A stretch of 42,033 nt of DNA from Bacteroidota bacterium (GTDB taxonomy: Bacteria > Bacteroidota > Ignavibacteria > Kapaibacteriales > UBA2268): assembly GCA_024278075.1 (NCBI GenBank), contig JAJRTW010000240.1, positions 1 to 42,033 on the forward strand, read 5' to 3'. The notes under the pieces are model-generated. The model did not search any database. It saw only the letters and a program-made list of their open reading frames with translations, and was not told the DNA's origin. Shown here one piece after another: positions 7,874 through 16,703 of the stretch. A program made the translations under genes and the position numbers. Every line of letters begins with the position of its first letter. The first letter of the stretch is position 1.

Positions 7874-9298
7874 CTACCATTCCGAGCCATTCTTCAGGTA
7901 TTCATCAATGGCAGATGCAGCAACCCTGCCCGCACCCATCGCAAGAATCACCGTAGCTCCGCCGGTAACGATGTCGCCGCCTGCGAATACACCCTTCTTA
8001 TTGGTTTTCATCGTAGATTCGTCAACGAGAATATTGCCCCATTTATTAACTTTAAGGTCGGGAGTGGTCTGATTGATAATCGGGTTAGAGCCGTTGCCGA
8101 TAGCGACAATCGCCACGTCTACATCCACCTCTTCGATAGCACCTTCGATAGGAACGGGACGGCGTCGGCCCGAAGCATCCGGCTCGCCAAGCTCCATCTT
8201 CTGCAGCTTCATCGATTTCAGCCAGCCGTTTTCATCGCCCTTGAACTCCAGCGGGGAAGCCAGCAGGTGGAATTCGATTCCCTCCTCCTTGGCGTGTTTG
8301 ATTTCCTCTACCCTTGCCGGCATTTCGGCTTCTGTGCGCCGGTAGCAAATTAATGCCCGTTTAGCACCCAGCCTTTTCGCCGTCCTCACGCCATCCATAG
8401 CAGTGTTCCCACCGCCAAAAACAACAGCATTCCTGCCCTTAATATCATACATTGGAGTATCGTTATTCGGGAAATCATAAGCCTTCATCAGATTCACACG
8501 CGTCAGGAACTCGTTGGCCGAATAAACGCCATTAAGATGTTCGCCCGGGATGTTCATAAAGTAGGGCAACCCGGCACCAACGCCAATAAACACCGCATCG
8601 AAATTATCGAATAATTCGTCTACGGTCTCGATTCTGCCGATAATATAATTGGTCTTGAATACGACGCCCATTTTCTCGAGCGCCGTCACCTCGGCCTTAA
8701 CTATGTCCTTTGGCAGGCGAAATTCGGGAATGCCGTAGATCAGCACTCCGCCAATGTCGTGAAGAGCCTCGAATACCGTCACCTCATGCCCCATCTGAAC
8801 CAAATCGCCAGCACAGCTTAGGCCTGCGGGGCCGCCGCCAACGATGGCTACCTTTTTGCCAGTCTTATCTTTCAGCTTCGGCGGGTTGAACCCAACGTTC
8901 TCTCTTTCCCAATCGGCAGCAAACCGCTCGAGGTTCCCGACGGCAACGGAAGTGAATTTCTTTGTCAGCACGCAAACCTGCTCGCATTGCTCTTCCTGTG
9001 GGCATACCCTGCCACACACAGCTGGCAGAGCATTGTCCTGCTTCAATATTTCACCAGCTTTGCGGAAATCGCCTTCGCGGATTGCCATAATAAATTCAGG
9101 GATTTTCACCCTGACAGGGCATCCGTCCACACACAATGGCTTCTTGCATTGGATACAGCGGTTTGCCTCTTCGATGGCCATTTCGGCCGTATATCCGAAG
9201 TTAACTTCCGTGAAGTTCTTATTTCTTAATTCAGCTTCCTGCTCCGGCATCCCGTGACGCAGGATTTTCATTCTTTCCTTATTTGTCAATTCAGTCAT
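7874..9298 (-). CDS. nfnB: NfnB-type large subunit (glutamate synthase small-subunit-like FAD/Fe-S oxidoreductase)
   Basis: The product is 474 aa. The N-terminus carries two [4Fe-4S] motifs (CIQCKKPLCVDGCP and CGRVCPQEEQCEQVC). Next come an FAD-binding GGGPAGLSCAG at about residue 153 and an NADPH-binding GGGNTAMDGVRTAKRLG at about 297, with a final FAGGDIVTGGATVILAMG FAD block. Database names for this family include GltA, SudA and NfnB. With the partner encoded just upstream, it is most likely NfnAB, which couples NADH and reduced ferredoxin to NADP+ reduction in the cytoplasm. The start overlaps the nfnA stop by 8 bases. A second copy of its last 41 bases lies at 6470-6510. Confidence 0.9.
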   Translation of the reverse strand: MTELTNKERMKILRHGMPEQEAELRNKNFTEVNFGYTAEMAIEEANRCIQCKKPLCVDGCPVRVKIPEFIMAIREGDFRKAGEILKQDNALPAVCGRVCPQEEQCEQVCVLTKKFTSVAVGNLERFAADWERENVGFNPPKLKDKTGKKVAIVGGGPAGLSCAGDLVQMGHEVTVFEALHDIGGVLIYGIPEFRLPKDIVKAEVTALEKMGVVFKTNYIIGRIETVDELFDNFDAVFIGVGAGLPYFMNIPGEHLNGVYSANEFLTRVNLMKAYDFPNNDTPMYDIKGRNAVVFGGGNTAMDGVRTAKRLGAKRALICYRRTEAEMPARVEEIKHAKEEGIEFHLLASPLEFKGDENGWLKSMKLQKMELGEPDASGRRRPVPIEGAIEEVDVDVAIVAIGNGSNPIINQTTPDLKVNKWGNILVDESTMKTNKKGVFAGGDIVTGGATVILAMGAGRVAASAIDEYLKNGSEW

Positions 9299-10172
9299 TG
9301 CTCACCTCCATTTCCGCTTTTTGGTTTTCTATCCCTTTGGCGAACATTTTCTCGAAATTGCATTCTTCTAAGGAATGATGCTCTTGTTCGCGGTACATAT
9401 TATTTCTTTGTGCCAGTATTTTAAAATCAACAACATGAGCGTCAAATTCGGGGCCGTCTACGCATACGAATACCGTTTTGCCGTCAACGATTGCCCGGCA
9501 GCCGCCGCACATTCCCGTGCCGTCCACCATAATCGGGTTAAGGCTTACAACTGTTTTGATTCCCAGTGGCCTTGTAACTTCGGCCACAGCTGCCATCATC
9601 GGAATCGGCCCGATAGCCAATACTAAATCAATCTTGGTTCCGCCGTCGATCAATTCCTGCAATTTCTGAGTAACAAATCCATGAAAGCCGTAGGAACCAT
9701 CATCGGTGCAAGGATATGTTTCGTCACATATTTCGTTCATTTCGTCTTCGAGAATCACAAATTCCTTCGACCGTCCGCCGATAATGGAGATAGTGTGATT
9801 TCCCGCATCTTTCAAAGCCTTTGCTGTCGGATAGGCAATAGCAGTGCCAACACCGCCGCCAATGCTTACGGCAGTGCCGAAATTCTCTATGTGGGAGGCT
9901 GTGCCAAGCGGCCCGACTACGTCAAGAATCGAGTTGCCGGCCTCAAGCATATTTAATTGTTTGGTGGTCTTGCCAATACCCTGAACGATAATCGTTATCG
10001 AACCGTCATCGGTATTCGAATCGGCAATCGTAAGAGGTATCCTCTCGCCATGCTCATCTATCCGGAGAATAATAAATTGGCCGGGCAATCTTTTCCTGGC
10101 TATCCTCGGGGCGTCAATCCTGAATAATTTTATATCTGGCCCAACATACCGGGCTTCTAAGATTTTGTACAT
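9291..10172 (-). CDS. nfnA: NfnA-type small subunit (FAD/NAD and [2Fe-2S] reductase)
   Basis: The product is 293 aa. It resembles dihydroorotate dehydrogenase electron-transfer subunits: an FAD-binding barrel with GQFIILRIDEHGERIPLTIA at about 31-50, an NAD-binding GGGVGTAIAYPTAKAL at about 107, and a C-terminal [2Fe-2S] region GTGMCGGCRAIVDGKTVFVC. This is the site of electron bifurcation in characterised NfnAB. It is the first gene of the pair; AAAGGA lies upstream of the ATG. Also annotated as sulfide dehydrogenase subunit in some genomes. Confidence 0.9.
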   Translation of the reverse strand: MYKILEARYVGPDIKLFRIDAPRIARKRLPGQFIILRIDEHGERIPLTIADSNTDDGSITIIVQGIGKTTKQLNMLEAGNSILDVVGPLGTASHIENFGTAVSIGGGVGTAIAYPTAKALKDAGNHTISIIGGRSKEFVILEDEMNEICDETYPCTDDGSYGFHGFVTQKLQELIDGGTKIDLVLAIGPIPMMAAVAEVTRPLGIKTVVSLNPIMVDGTGMCGGCRAIVDGKTVFVCVDGPEFDAHVVDFKILAQRNNMYREQEHHSLEECNFEKMFAKGIENQKAEMEVSND

Positions 10173-10397
10173 AAATATTTCCTTTGAAACAATTGTAATT
10201 TATTACATGATGATTATTAATTCCTGCTTTTCCCCACTATATCATAAACGATTCAACAATCCTTTAATTACGAATATCAAATTTAAGGAAATTTTCGTTT
10301 TCAACTAAATTAAAAAGGATTCACAAACAGATTAGTTTAATCTCTGATACGCCGCAGAGTTACAAGAATATGAAGATTCTCGGCAGCAGCTGCATCC

Positions 10398-10438
10398 CTG
10401 CTAATCATTCCACTGCTAATCATTCCACTGCTAATCCA
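10398..10438. repeat. 15-bp tandem repeat
   Basis: CTGCTAATCATTCCA is repeated twice in full plus a partial third copy. It lies at and after the stop codon of the small reading frame at 10420-10530. Because the unit is five codons, each copy repeats the same in-frame TGA on the minus strand. The rest of 10173-10419 shows no gene and should contain the nfnA promoter. Confidence 0.7.
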
Positions 10439-10530
10439 AGCCGCAGGCCATTTGGCTCAATCACATTAACCAATAAGATAAACAGCCACGCAACTGCAAC
10501 CGGCCAAAACATATTCTTACTATTATTCAT
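10420..10530 (-). CDS. Possible 36-aa single-pass membrane peptide
   Basis: An ATG overlapping the stop of the upstream glycosidase gene (ATGAATAA) opens a frame of 36 codons. The product starts MNNSKNMFWPVAVAW and continues with a hydrophobic LFILLVNVIEP segment, giving one predicted membrane helix at about residues 8-25. The stop-start overlap suggests coupled translation. No family recognised. Short frames of this kind can occur by chance, so confidence is low. Confidence 0.3.
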   Translation of the reverse strand: MNNSKNMFWPVAVAWLFILLVNVIEPNGLRLGLAVE

Positions 10531-12859
10531 GCCCATCATCAATCATTTTCCCGGCTTCTCTTTCCATATAATTATGGTCAATAAATGGCTCGTCGTCAAT
10601 ATGCTTTTGCATCAATTCAATCCGGCGATAAATATTTTCCTTTAGGTTCGTCCCATACATCAGCTCGGTTTCACCCTGATCTGCCATAGCGATAAATTCA
10701 ACAGGCGAATTAAGCAATCGAATTAATTTCCTTGAATTCAATATTTCCTTTACAATAGAATCTTTAAGGAATTTACGATAATTTTCTTTACTTTCTTTTT
10801 CTTTACTATCAATGCAATTTGCACCCATATACCCATAAACACCAACGACCCATGCAGCTACGTTGCGCTGTGTCATAAACCAGCATCTCAGCGCCCGGAG
10901 CCTAATATATTGATCTCTTATGGGATTATCTTTGCTAAGTTCAATGTCTGCAACTCCTGCTGCCGACTCAAGTATCCCGATTGCTTTGTCCAGAGGCCCC
11001 CAAACATTATTGTCAATCCTTTCAATATCTATTTTACATTTATCGAAAGTCAGCACTTTAAATAAAACATCACGGCTAAGGTCAACATTATTCGGATTGT
11101 GCGGAGTTGTGCACATATATTTCTCATAATAATCCCTATCCCTTTGCGGGATTGCTTCAATATTAGGGACAAATGGGCGCGCCCACAGCCGGTACCAAGT
11201 GAAGCCAAAAGTTGAATAAAGAGGTGTCAGGTTTGGAAAGCCTAATATGGCTTCCTCGGCAAGCCTCCACGCCTCTACTAATTTGTCCGATTTACTTTTT
11301 ACCCATTTCTTTGCAAGCATATCTATATGCCCGTCAATATCAAGATTCGGATTGAACTGAAAAGCGCGGGTGATTTCATGGTTGATATTATATGGCACCA
11401 GTTCCGGTGGAAATGTCCCACCGGTGTGGGCAATATGTTCGATATTATTTTTATGCAGGGTTAATAATCTTTGCCACGTCAATCTCGGATAGGGGATGCC
11501 CAACAGCGGCTCGAACATTGAGTGCGGCCCGGAGGAAAAATAGAAATGTGCATTCGATCCTTTTTCTCTCAACCGGTCAATTTCGTCATTTTCCCCTTTG
11601 TCAAATCCCTGATGATAGACAGTTCCGGCATTCAATTCCTTGGCATCGGTATATCTCGGATGAGTGTATGGCATATCCCAACCCCGCTGAATCAATGACC
11701 CAGCCTCGACTTCTACATTTTTTTCCAATCCTCCAAGGATTACATCATGCTCGCCATAAAAAGATTCCATACGTGTAATAATGCGAAAATCAGGATTAAT
11801 CTTGGCTCCGGCATCGCGCAGGGATTTGAAAAAACGCAGAGCATTTTCGCCGGCAAGTTTGGCAATTTCCTCATCATCTTTCCATTCCCGAATTAGATAT
11901 GCCCCGCCGTTCCGGCCCACATAAAGCGATTTCGTATGCTCAAACCCAGCCCCACTGTCGTTGGTCCATATAGACATATAGCTAAGCTCCGGCACTTCCT
12001 CCATTATTTTTGTCAGCATTTCTGAATAATGCTCCCGCACCTTCGGGTGGGTTAGGGTCATAGTATATCTTGGCTTAAAGCTCCGGAACGGATGATCTAT
12101 CCGGGCGCCGCGCAGCATTGGGTATTTATCAAAGAATTTCTCCGGCACCGAACGCGGCTCGAAGCAGAGCAAACCCGGCGACAAGCCAAACCCTCGGGCT
12201 ATCCGAGCATTCTCTTTCAAATTTGCGAGGTTAGCCCTAAGATATTCCTCCGGGTATAAACCAATGTTCAAATGGCTGCTGACAAATTGATCCAGCGCCG
12301 GACAATAAGTATAGAACATCGGATATGTTTCGCCAATCGCCCCTGATTCCAGCGCCTTGGGGAAGGCCAGGCCGTTAATTTCAATATGAGTGAACCCGAG
12401 CCGCGCTGCTTCTTCAATATATGTTTGCCTGTCAAATCCTTTCTGAATTCGCCCTTCCTGAGTGAGGAAATAATCATAAGTTATTCGCTGCCAATCGAAA
12501 GAAGGGATGATTAATCTCCCGCCGGCAAACTCTTCAATATCCGAATTTAGATAATTGTCAAATATATAGCATACAAACGAGTATAGGTGATGTTGGTGGG
12601 AGGCAGCCACCACGCCGGCTCCATTTTCATCAATATTGAAATAGACATATCTGCCGGGCTTCCCGGTTTCGCTGTGTAAATCGATATTCAAATCACTGAT
12701 TGGGGAAATATTTATTTTAAATTCAGAGCCGTTGCCTTTTGATTTAATGGCAATCTGCGGATTAATACTTTTGAATTTGCCTGCAATTTTAACGGCGGCT
12801 TCAATATTGTCCGGAACTATAATTATTTTGATATTCTCTATTGCTTCTGATAGTTTCAT
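10523..12859 (-). CDS. Putative glycoside hydrolase, GH20/GH67-like architecture
   Basis: The product is 778 aa with no signal peptide, so probably cytoplasmic. Residues 1-115 form an alpha/beta domain like the non-catalytic N-terminal domain of GH20/GH67 enzymes (YVYFNIDENGAGVVAASHQHHLYSF). A TIM-barrel-like region begins with RITYDYFLTQEGRIQKGFDR at about 130 and continues through LGFTHIEINGLAFP and YMSIWTNDSGAGFEH at about 290-304. The C-terminal part is helical. I cannot assign catalytic residues with confidence. The neighbours (aminotransferase, (alpha/alpha)6 glycosidase) support a role in sugar breakdown. Alternative: an uncharacterised carbohydrate-active family of its own. Confidence 0.6.
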   Translation of the reverse strand: MKLSEAIENIKIIIVPDNIEAAVKIAGKFKSINPQIAIKSKGNGSEFKINISPISDLNIDLHSETGKPGRYVYFNIDENGAGVVAASHQHHLYSFVCYIFDNYLNSDIEEFAGGRLIIPSFDWQRITYDYFLTQEGRIQKGFDRQTYIEEAARLGFTHIEINGLAFPKALESGAIGETYPMFYTYCPALDQFVSSHLNIGLYPEEYLRANLANLKENARIARGFGLSPGLLCFEPRSVPEKFFDKYPMLRGARIDHPFRSFKPRYTMTLTHPKVREHYSEMLTKIMEEVPELSYMSIWTNDSGAGFEHTKSLYVGRNGGAYLIREWKDDEEIAKLAGENALRFFKSLRDAGAKINPDFRIITRMESFYGEHDVILGGLEKNVEVEAGSLIQRGWDMPYTHPRYTDAKELNAGTVYHQGFDKGENDEIDRLREKGSNAHFYFSSGPHSMFEPLLGIPYPRLTWQRLLTLHKNNIEHIAHTGGTFPPELVPYNINHEITRAFQFNPNLDIDGHIDMLAKKWVKSKSDKLVEAWRLAEEAILGFPNLTPLYSTFGFTWYRLWARPFVPNIEAIPQRDRDYYEKYMCTTPHNPNNVDLSRDVLFKVLTFDKCKIDIERIDNNVWGPLDKAIGILESAAGVADIELSKDNPIRDQYIRLRALRCWFMTQRNVAAWVVGVYGYMGANCIDSKEKESKENYRKFLKDSIVKEILNSRKLIRLLNSPVEFIAMADQGETELMYGTNLKENIYRRIELMQKHIDDEPFIDHNYMEREAGKMIDDGHE

Positions 12860-13144
12860 TTGTTTTCTTAGTTTAGTTCAAGGGCAAGTTAGCAAGCAGT
12901 CCGGAAGTCGTGTTCATTATTCCCGGCTGTTTTGAAATCTGCCCAAAATTGGATTTATCATTTTTCCGAGCGGTAGGAAACCATCCCGTATATCCCTAAT
13001 TTTAATCCCACATTGTGGGTTTAATTCCCCGCTGCTTGCGGCTGGGTAGTTCATTTCTATGGGCAGAAATGCCAAATGTTCATGCAATTTATTACAGCGG
13101 CATTCTCCGGGCAGGCAGCACATACCAAAAGGCGATGCCGACAG
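12860..13144. other. Gene-free spacer with small palindromes
   Basis: The stretch holds CCCACATTGTGGG (13007-13019) and an adjacent C-rich inverted repeat. The phrase AAACCATCCCGT also occurs in the spacer near 25970, so this is dispersed repeat DNA. An open frame on the minus strand here runs through the palindromes and looks non-coding. Confidence 0.5.
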
Positions 13145-14428
13145 CTACCCAGCCATCTCGCCGATAGCATCAGCTACAGTTTCGACTTCCTTTGCGTTGT
13201 TATATATATGAAATGAAGCTCTGATTCCCTCCAGGCCGGCTTCCGGCACAACGCGAACCCGAATCTTCCTATCGGACAATTCACCCGCAACCTCGCGGTA
13301 ATCTTTACCATCAATTCTAAATGTTATAATTGATGACCGATATATATCTTCTTCGGGAGATAATAATTTGACTTTCGGGATATCCCTTAGCCTTGAATAA
13401 AACATCTCCGAAAGCCGCTTATTCCGCTTGAACAATCTCTTAAACCCAATCGTATTAATTAAGTCGATTGATTTGGCCAGCCCCTCGAACAGAGCATCGT
13501 TCTGAGTTGCGTATTCGTATCTTTGGGCGGTTGGCTGTAGCGTCAATGTGCCGTTTGTGATGTCGTAGCCCGCATCGGAATAAGCCCCAACGGTGGCCGG
13601 CCTCAACACATTAAGCAATTCTTTTTTGACATACAACCCGCCTGTCCTCTTGGGGCCGAGCAGCCACTTATGCCCGCAGAATGCATAGAAATCAACACCG
13701 GATTCTTTAACACTTACGGCAGTGCTGCCCACCGATTGCGCCCCGTCGAGAGCGAACCATACGCCCATGTTTTTCGCCAATTTCCCTATTTCATTAATCG
13801 GAAATATCTGGCCTGTGGTGCAAGTAACGTGACTGATAATAATAAGTTTTGTACGGTCACTAATTAACTTACTTATTCGGCTAACATTGCCAATCCCATT
13901 TCTTAAATCCGGCTCGAATGTGCGAATCCGGATGCCATCGCTTTGCATTTTATTCAACAGCGGTATATGCAGGGCCGGATGCTCGTGGGTTGATGTGATT
14001 ATTTCGTCGCCCCTGTTCAGAGGCAGGCCGTTGATAATTATATTCAGCCCTTCCGTGGCGGAACCCGTCAGGGCAATCTCCTCATATTTACAGCCATGGC
14101 CCAATAGTTTTGCTGTTATCTTTTTTATATTCAACCATTTATCCTGATCGTGCCCGGGCTGGGGATATACCTGTTGCAGTTCCATATTTGATCGAATATT
14201 TTCCAATGTAGTTGTTGGTACCGAGCCGATTCCGCCTGTATTTAAGTAAATATAATCATCCGGCAGGAGAAAATGCTTCCTTAATAATTCACAGAAATCA
14301 TCATCTGAGCCATCGAAATCAATATTCCCAATAGCCGGCACACTCTCATTGTCTGCCCTTAGATTGCCTCTGAGCATAGCAGTTCCTGTGATTGAACCAA
14401 TAGTACCTATGAAATTTCTGCGTTTCAT
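13145..14428 (-). CDS. Class V aminotransferase, isopenicillin N epimerase-like, Tat-type signal
   Basis: The product is 427 aa. The N-terminus MKRRNFIGTIGSITGTAML has a twin-arginine-like motif, suggesting export of the folded PLP enzyme. The fold type I motifs are clear: YLNTGGIGSVP, a substrate/PLP region LTGSATEGLNIII, ALDGAQSVG with the PLP-binding Asp, and FCGHKWLLGPKRTGG with the Schiff-base Lys254. The family includes cysteine desulfurases, kynureninases and epimerases; the substrate is unknown. Its ATG lies directly after the TAG of the upstream glycosidase gene (no spacer), so they are co-transcribed. Confidence 0.8.
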   Translation of the reverse strand: MKRRNFIGTIGSITGTAMLRGNLRADNESVPAIGNIDFDGSDDDFCELLRKHFLLPDDYIYLNTGGIGSVPTTTLENIRSNMELQQVYPQPGHDQDKWLNIKKITAKLLGHGCKYEEIALTGSATEGLNIIINGLPLNRGDEIITSTHEHPALHIPLLNKMQSDGIRIRTFEPDLRNGIGNVSRISKLISDRTKLIIISHVTCTTGQIFPINEIGKLAKNMGVWFALDGAQSVGSTAVSVKESGVDFYAFCGHKWLLGPKRTGGLYVKKELLNVLRPATVGAYSDAGYDITNGTLTLQPTAQRYEYATQNDALFEGLAKSIDLINTIGFKRLFKRNKRLSEMFYSRLRDIPKVKLLSPEEDIYRSSIITFRIDGKDYREVAGELSDRKIRVRVVPEAGLEGIRASFHIYNNAKEVETVADAIGEMAG

Positions 14429-16039
14429 CTAATCAATCCCAAATATTCGTATTTCAATATTAACAAATTTTTCATCAATTAAATTACTTATTTTTGCATT
14501 AAAATCAACATATAGACTGTTTCTGATTCTTTTGGATTCAAATCCTGCCGGCTTATTATCAATTAGAACTGACGCTGCCTCGGTTCGCTTCGGCAGAAGT
14601 ACATGAAATTCTATTTCAGAGCCGGGGCTTTCTATTTTAATTAATATTTCCCGATTCTTTAACTCATATTCGTATTTAATATAACTGCCGGAGGCTTCGT
14701 AAAGAACCCGAACCTCTGCTTTGCTAACATCGGCAGCCGGCCATCGGGGCGACAGAGTAATTTTTCTGAACAAATAATATTTGTCCTCAACCCCCGCAAG
14801 CCCCTCGATAAAAGCATAAAGCATTGCCGTTGACCCCCAGCCGTCGGTCGGCTCGGCGTCGGGACTGGTGCCGGATTCTACTGTTGCCGGAGTTCCATCC
14901 GGGTGGTACCAAAGATAGGTTTCGTTCTTTTTTGCTATCATATTATAATATCTCCTTAGAATATCTGCGCCGTATTCTTCGAAGCCATTATTGAAAGCAG
15001 CCTTTGCAAGCTCGCCGCCCACAAGTGGCATTATCCCGCCATTCACATAAGTTCCTTTCGCCAGTTTTTCGTCGCCAAATGCTCCATCCGGAAACGGCGG
15101 GTCAATAGAGAACCACTCGGCAAATGAGCCGGAAGTTCCCTTGCGTTTGATATATTCCGCTATGATTGATTCAGCCATTGCAGGCGATGCTGTCCCGCGG
15201 TTAATATCCATAGGGTTGCTAAGGCTTAACTGCTGCGATTGGTCCACTCCATCAATATTCACCGGATTGTCCATAACGAAATGAGTATAAAACAATCCGT
15301 TCCAGCAGTGTTGGTTCATCGCCTGAAGCAATGCAGCCGCCGTTTCGTGCCATTGCTCTGACTTAATATTATTTCCAATATGCAAATATAATTTAGACAT
15401 TATTTGGAACGCCTCGTAATAACCGCTGTTGTCACCGTGCATTATGCCCCAGAAAGTATTATCATCAATTTGGAATTGCAGCCATTTGTGCCGCCCGGCT
15501 GTATAGGCAAAATCCCATGTATCAATTGTGTATGGGCGTTTGACCAGGCCTAATTCCTCATTCCACCGCTGCGGGCTGTTCAAAATATATTGCAGCGATT
15601 TCTCCAATGATGGCAGCAGATTCGCCAGCCAGCTGTCATCTCCGGTGGCCTGCCATGCAAGAAATGCAGCCTTTACGAACCTGAATTCAACGTCGGCCTC
15701 GACGGGAACGCGTACGTATTTAGTCCAGTTCTCCCGCTCGCAGGGCAGCTTTTCGGGAAAAGTAGTGAAATAATCGAATATTCTGCCGCCAGCCGATTGC
15801 GTGTCGGCGAAATGCTGTACGGTACTTTTAATATCTTTTTCGAAATATTTCACGCCTCGCAGCATATCTGAATAATCCCGAATCCAAATTGATTTTGCAT
15901 CAGGGCTTCTGTAGCCGCGTATATTTTGCCCGTCGATAACAACATCCAGCAAGCCATTCTCCAGAAAAGCCTTAACCATTGGTATAAGGTTGTCGAATTC
16001 CGGCCTGCCGGTTTTGATGTATGTATTGATATTGTACAT
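14429..16039 (-). CDS. (alpha/alpha)6-barrel glycosidase-like protein
   Basis: The product is 536 aa with no signal peptide. The WxRD-type motif IWIRDYSDM (W52, R54, D55) is typical of (alpha/alpha)6-barrel glycosidases such as GH15, GH37, GH63, GH65 and GH125. Later come KRPYTIDTWDF, TYVNGGIMPLVGGELAKAA and GWGSTAMLYAFIEGLAG. A C-terminal beta domain begins near residue 440 (KITLSPRWP). It probably releases glucose or mannose from oligosaccharides in the cytoplasm. It is the first gene of a minus-strand pair with the aminotransferase. A distant relative with the same motif is at 26384-28438. Confidence 0.7.
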   Translation of the reverse strand: MYNINTYIKTGRPEFDNLIPMVKAFLENGLLDVVIDGQNIRGYRSPDAKSIWIRDYSDMLRGVKYFEKDIKSTVQHFADTQSAGGRIFDYFTTFPEKLPCERENWTKYVRVPVEADVEFRFVKAAFLAWQATGDDSWLANLLPSLEKSLQYILNSPQRWNEELGLVKRPYTIDTWDFAYTAGRHKWLQFQIDDNTFWGIMHGDNSGYYEAFQIMSKLYLHIGNNIKSEQWHETAAALLQAMNQHCWNGLFYTHFVMDNPVNIDGVDQSQQLSLSNPMDINRGTASPAMAESIIAEYIKRKGTSGSFAEWFSIDPPFPDGAFGDEKLAKGTYVNGGIMPLVGGELAKAAFNNGFEEYGADILRRYYNMIAKKNETYLWYHPDGTPATVESGTSPDAEPTDGWGSTAMLYAFIEGLAGVEDKYYLFRKITLSPRWPAADVSKAEVRVLYEASGSYIKYEYELKNREILIKIESPGSEIEFHVLLPKRTEAASVLIDNKPAGFESKRIRNSLYVDFNAKISNLIDEKFVNIEIRIFGID

Positions 16040-16096
16040 TATTTATGCGACACCTAATATATTATTTCAAATTCATCGGATTTAACTTAATTGATT

Positions 16097-16245
16097 CAAT
16101 AGTGTCCGGTTAAAAACCTGCAAATAGGCACGAAGCACAGTCCGTAGCTACATTTTAGATATTGGCTGTTGTGGATACACTTTTGAAATTAGTTAAAAAA
16201 CATTAAATGAAGTCATCGTATGTTGCAAATAATAAATTAATAAAA
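16097..16245. repeat. Solo arm of the CAGTAGTGTCCGG element family
   Basis: The stretch begins CAATAGTGTCCGGTTAAAAA and continues with a CATTTTAGATATTGGCTG region related to the left arm of the element at 22423-22709. No right end remains before the next complete element starts at 16246. It is a half element, or an older copy cut by the newer insertion. Confidence 0.6.
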
Positions 16246-16514
16246 CAGTAGTGTCCGGTTAAAAAGCAGTGAATAATTGGTAATCACAGTTATAGCCTGT
16301 ATTTTGCCCTATATAACGCTGGTTTAGATACAATTTCATATCATAGCAATTATAATAATATTACTTGTCATTCCGGACTTGATCCGGCATGACAGCTTTA
16401 GTATTATTATTTCGCTATGTCTATAATCACATCCAAATCAGCATAATATAGGTCAAAATGGAGATTGCTACCGCGAATACCACATATTATCCGTATTTTA
16501 ACCGGACAATACTG
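16246..16514. mobile_element. MITE-like element, family A (CAGTAGTGTCCGGTTAAAAA ends)
   Basis: The left end is CAGTAGTGTCCGGTTAAAAA and the right end is the inverted TATTTTAACCGGACAATACTG. Both arms of about 120 bp are related to each other in inverted orientation. They surround a short palindrome GTCATTCCGGAC...CCGGCATGAC at 16368-16394. The right arm is nearly identical to the right arm of the element at 26090-26355. No coding capacity. From 16515 to 16703 there is a hairpin related to GCATCAGGA...TCCTGATGC and no gene. Confidence 0.75.
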
Positions 16515-16703
16515 TCTTTTATTCAATTGTTACGTGCGTGCTTCGCAGCGTCAGGACTTCTCATCCTGATGCCTGATAAACGTAATTGGAATTCGCGATT
16601 GGTAATTGGTCGAGTCATCCCTCTTAATCTCCCTTCAAAGGGAGAACATTTATTGATAATATCCCTGACATGCCACTAAGATAAAAGGCACGAAATATTC
16701 CAG

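Noticed and set aside
12917-13123. A 68-codon minus-strand frame with several cysteines
   Set aside because: It runs through palindromic repeat DNA (CCCACATTGTGGG and neighbours) whose phrases recur in other spacers, so it is not likely to be coding.
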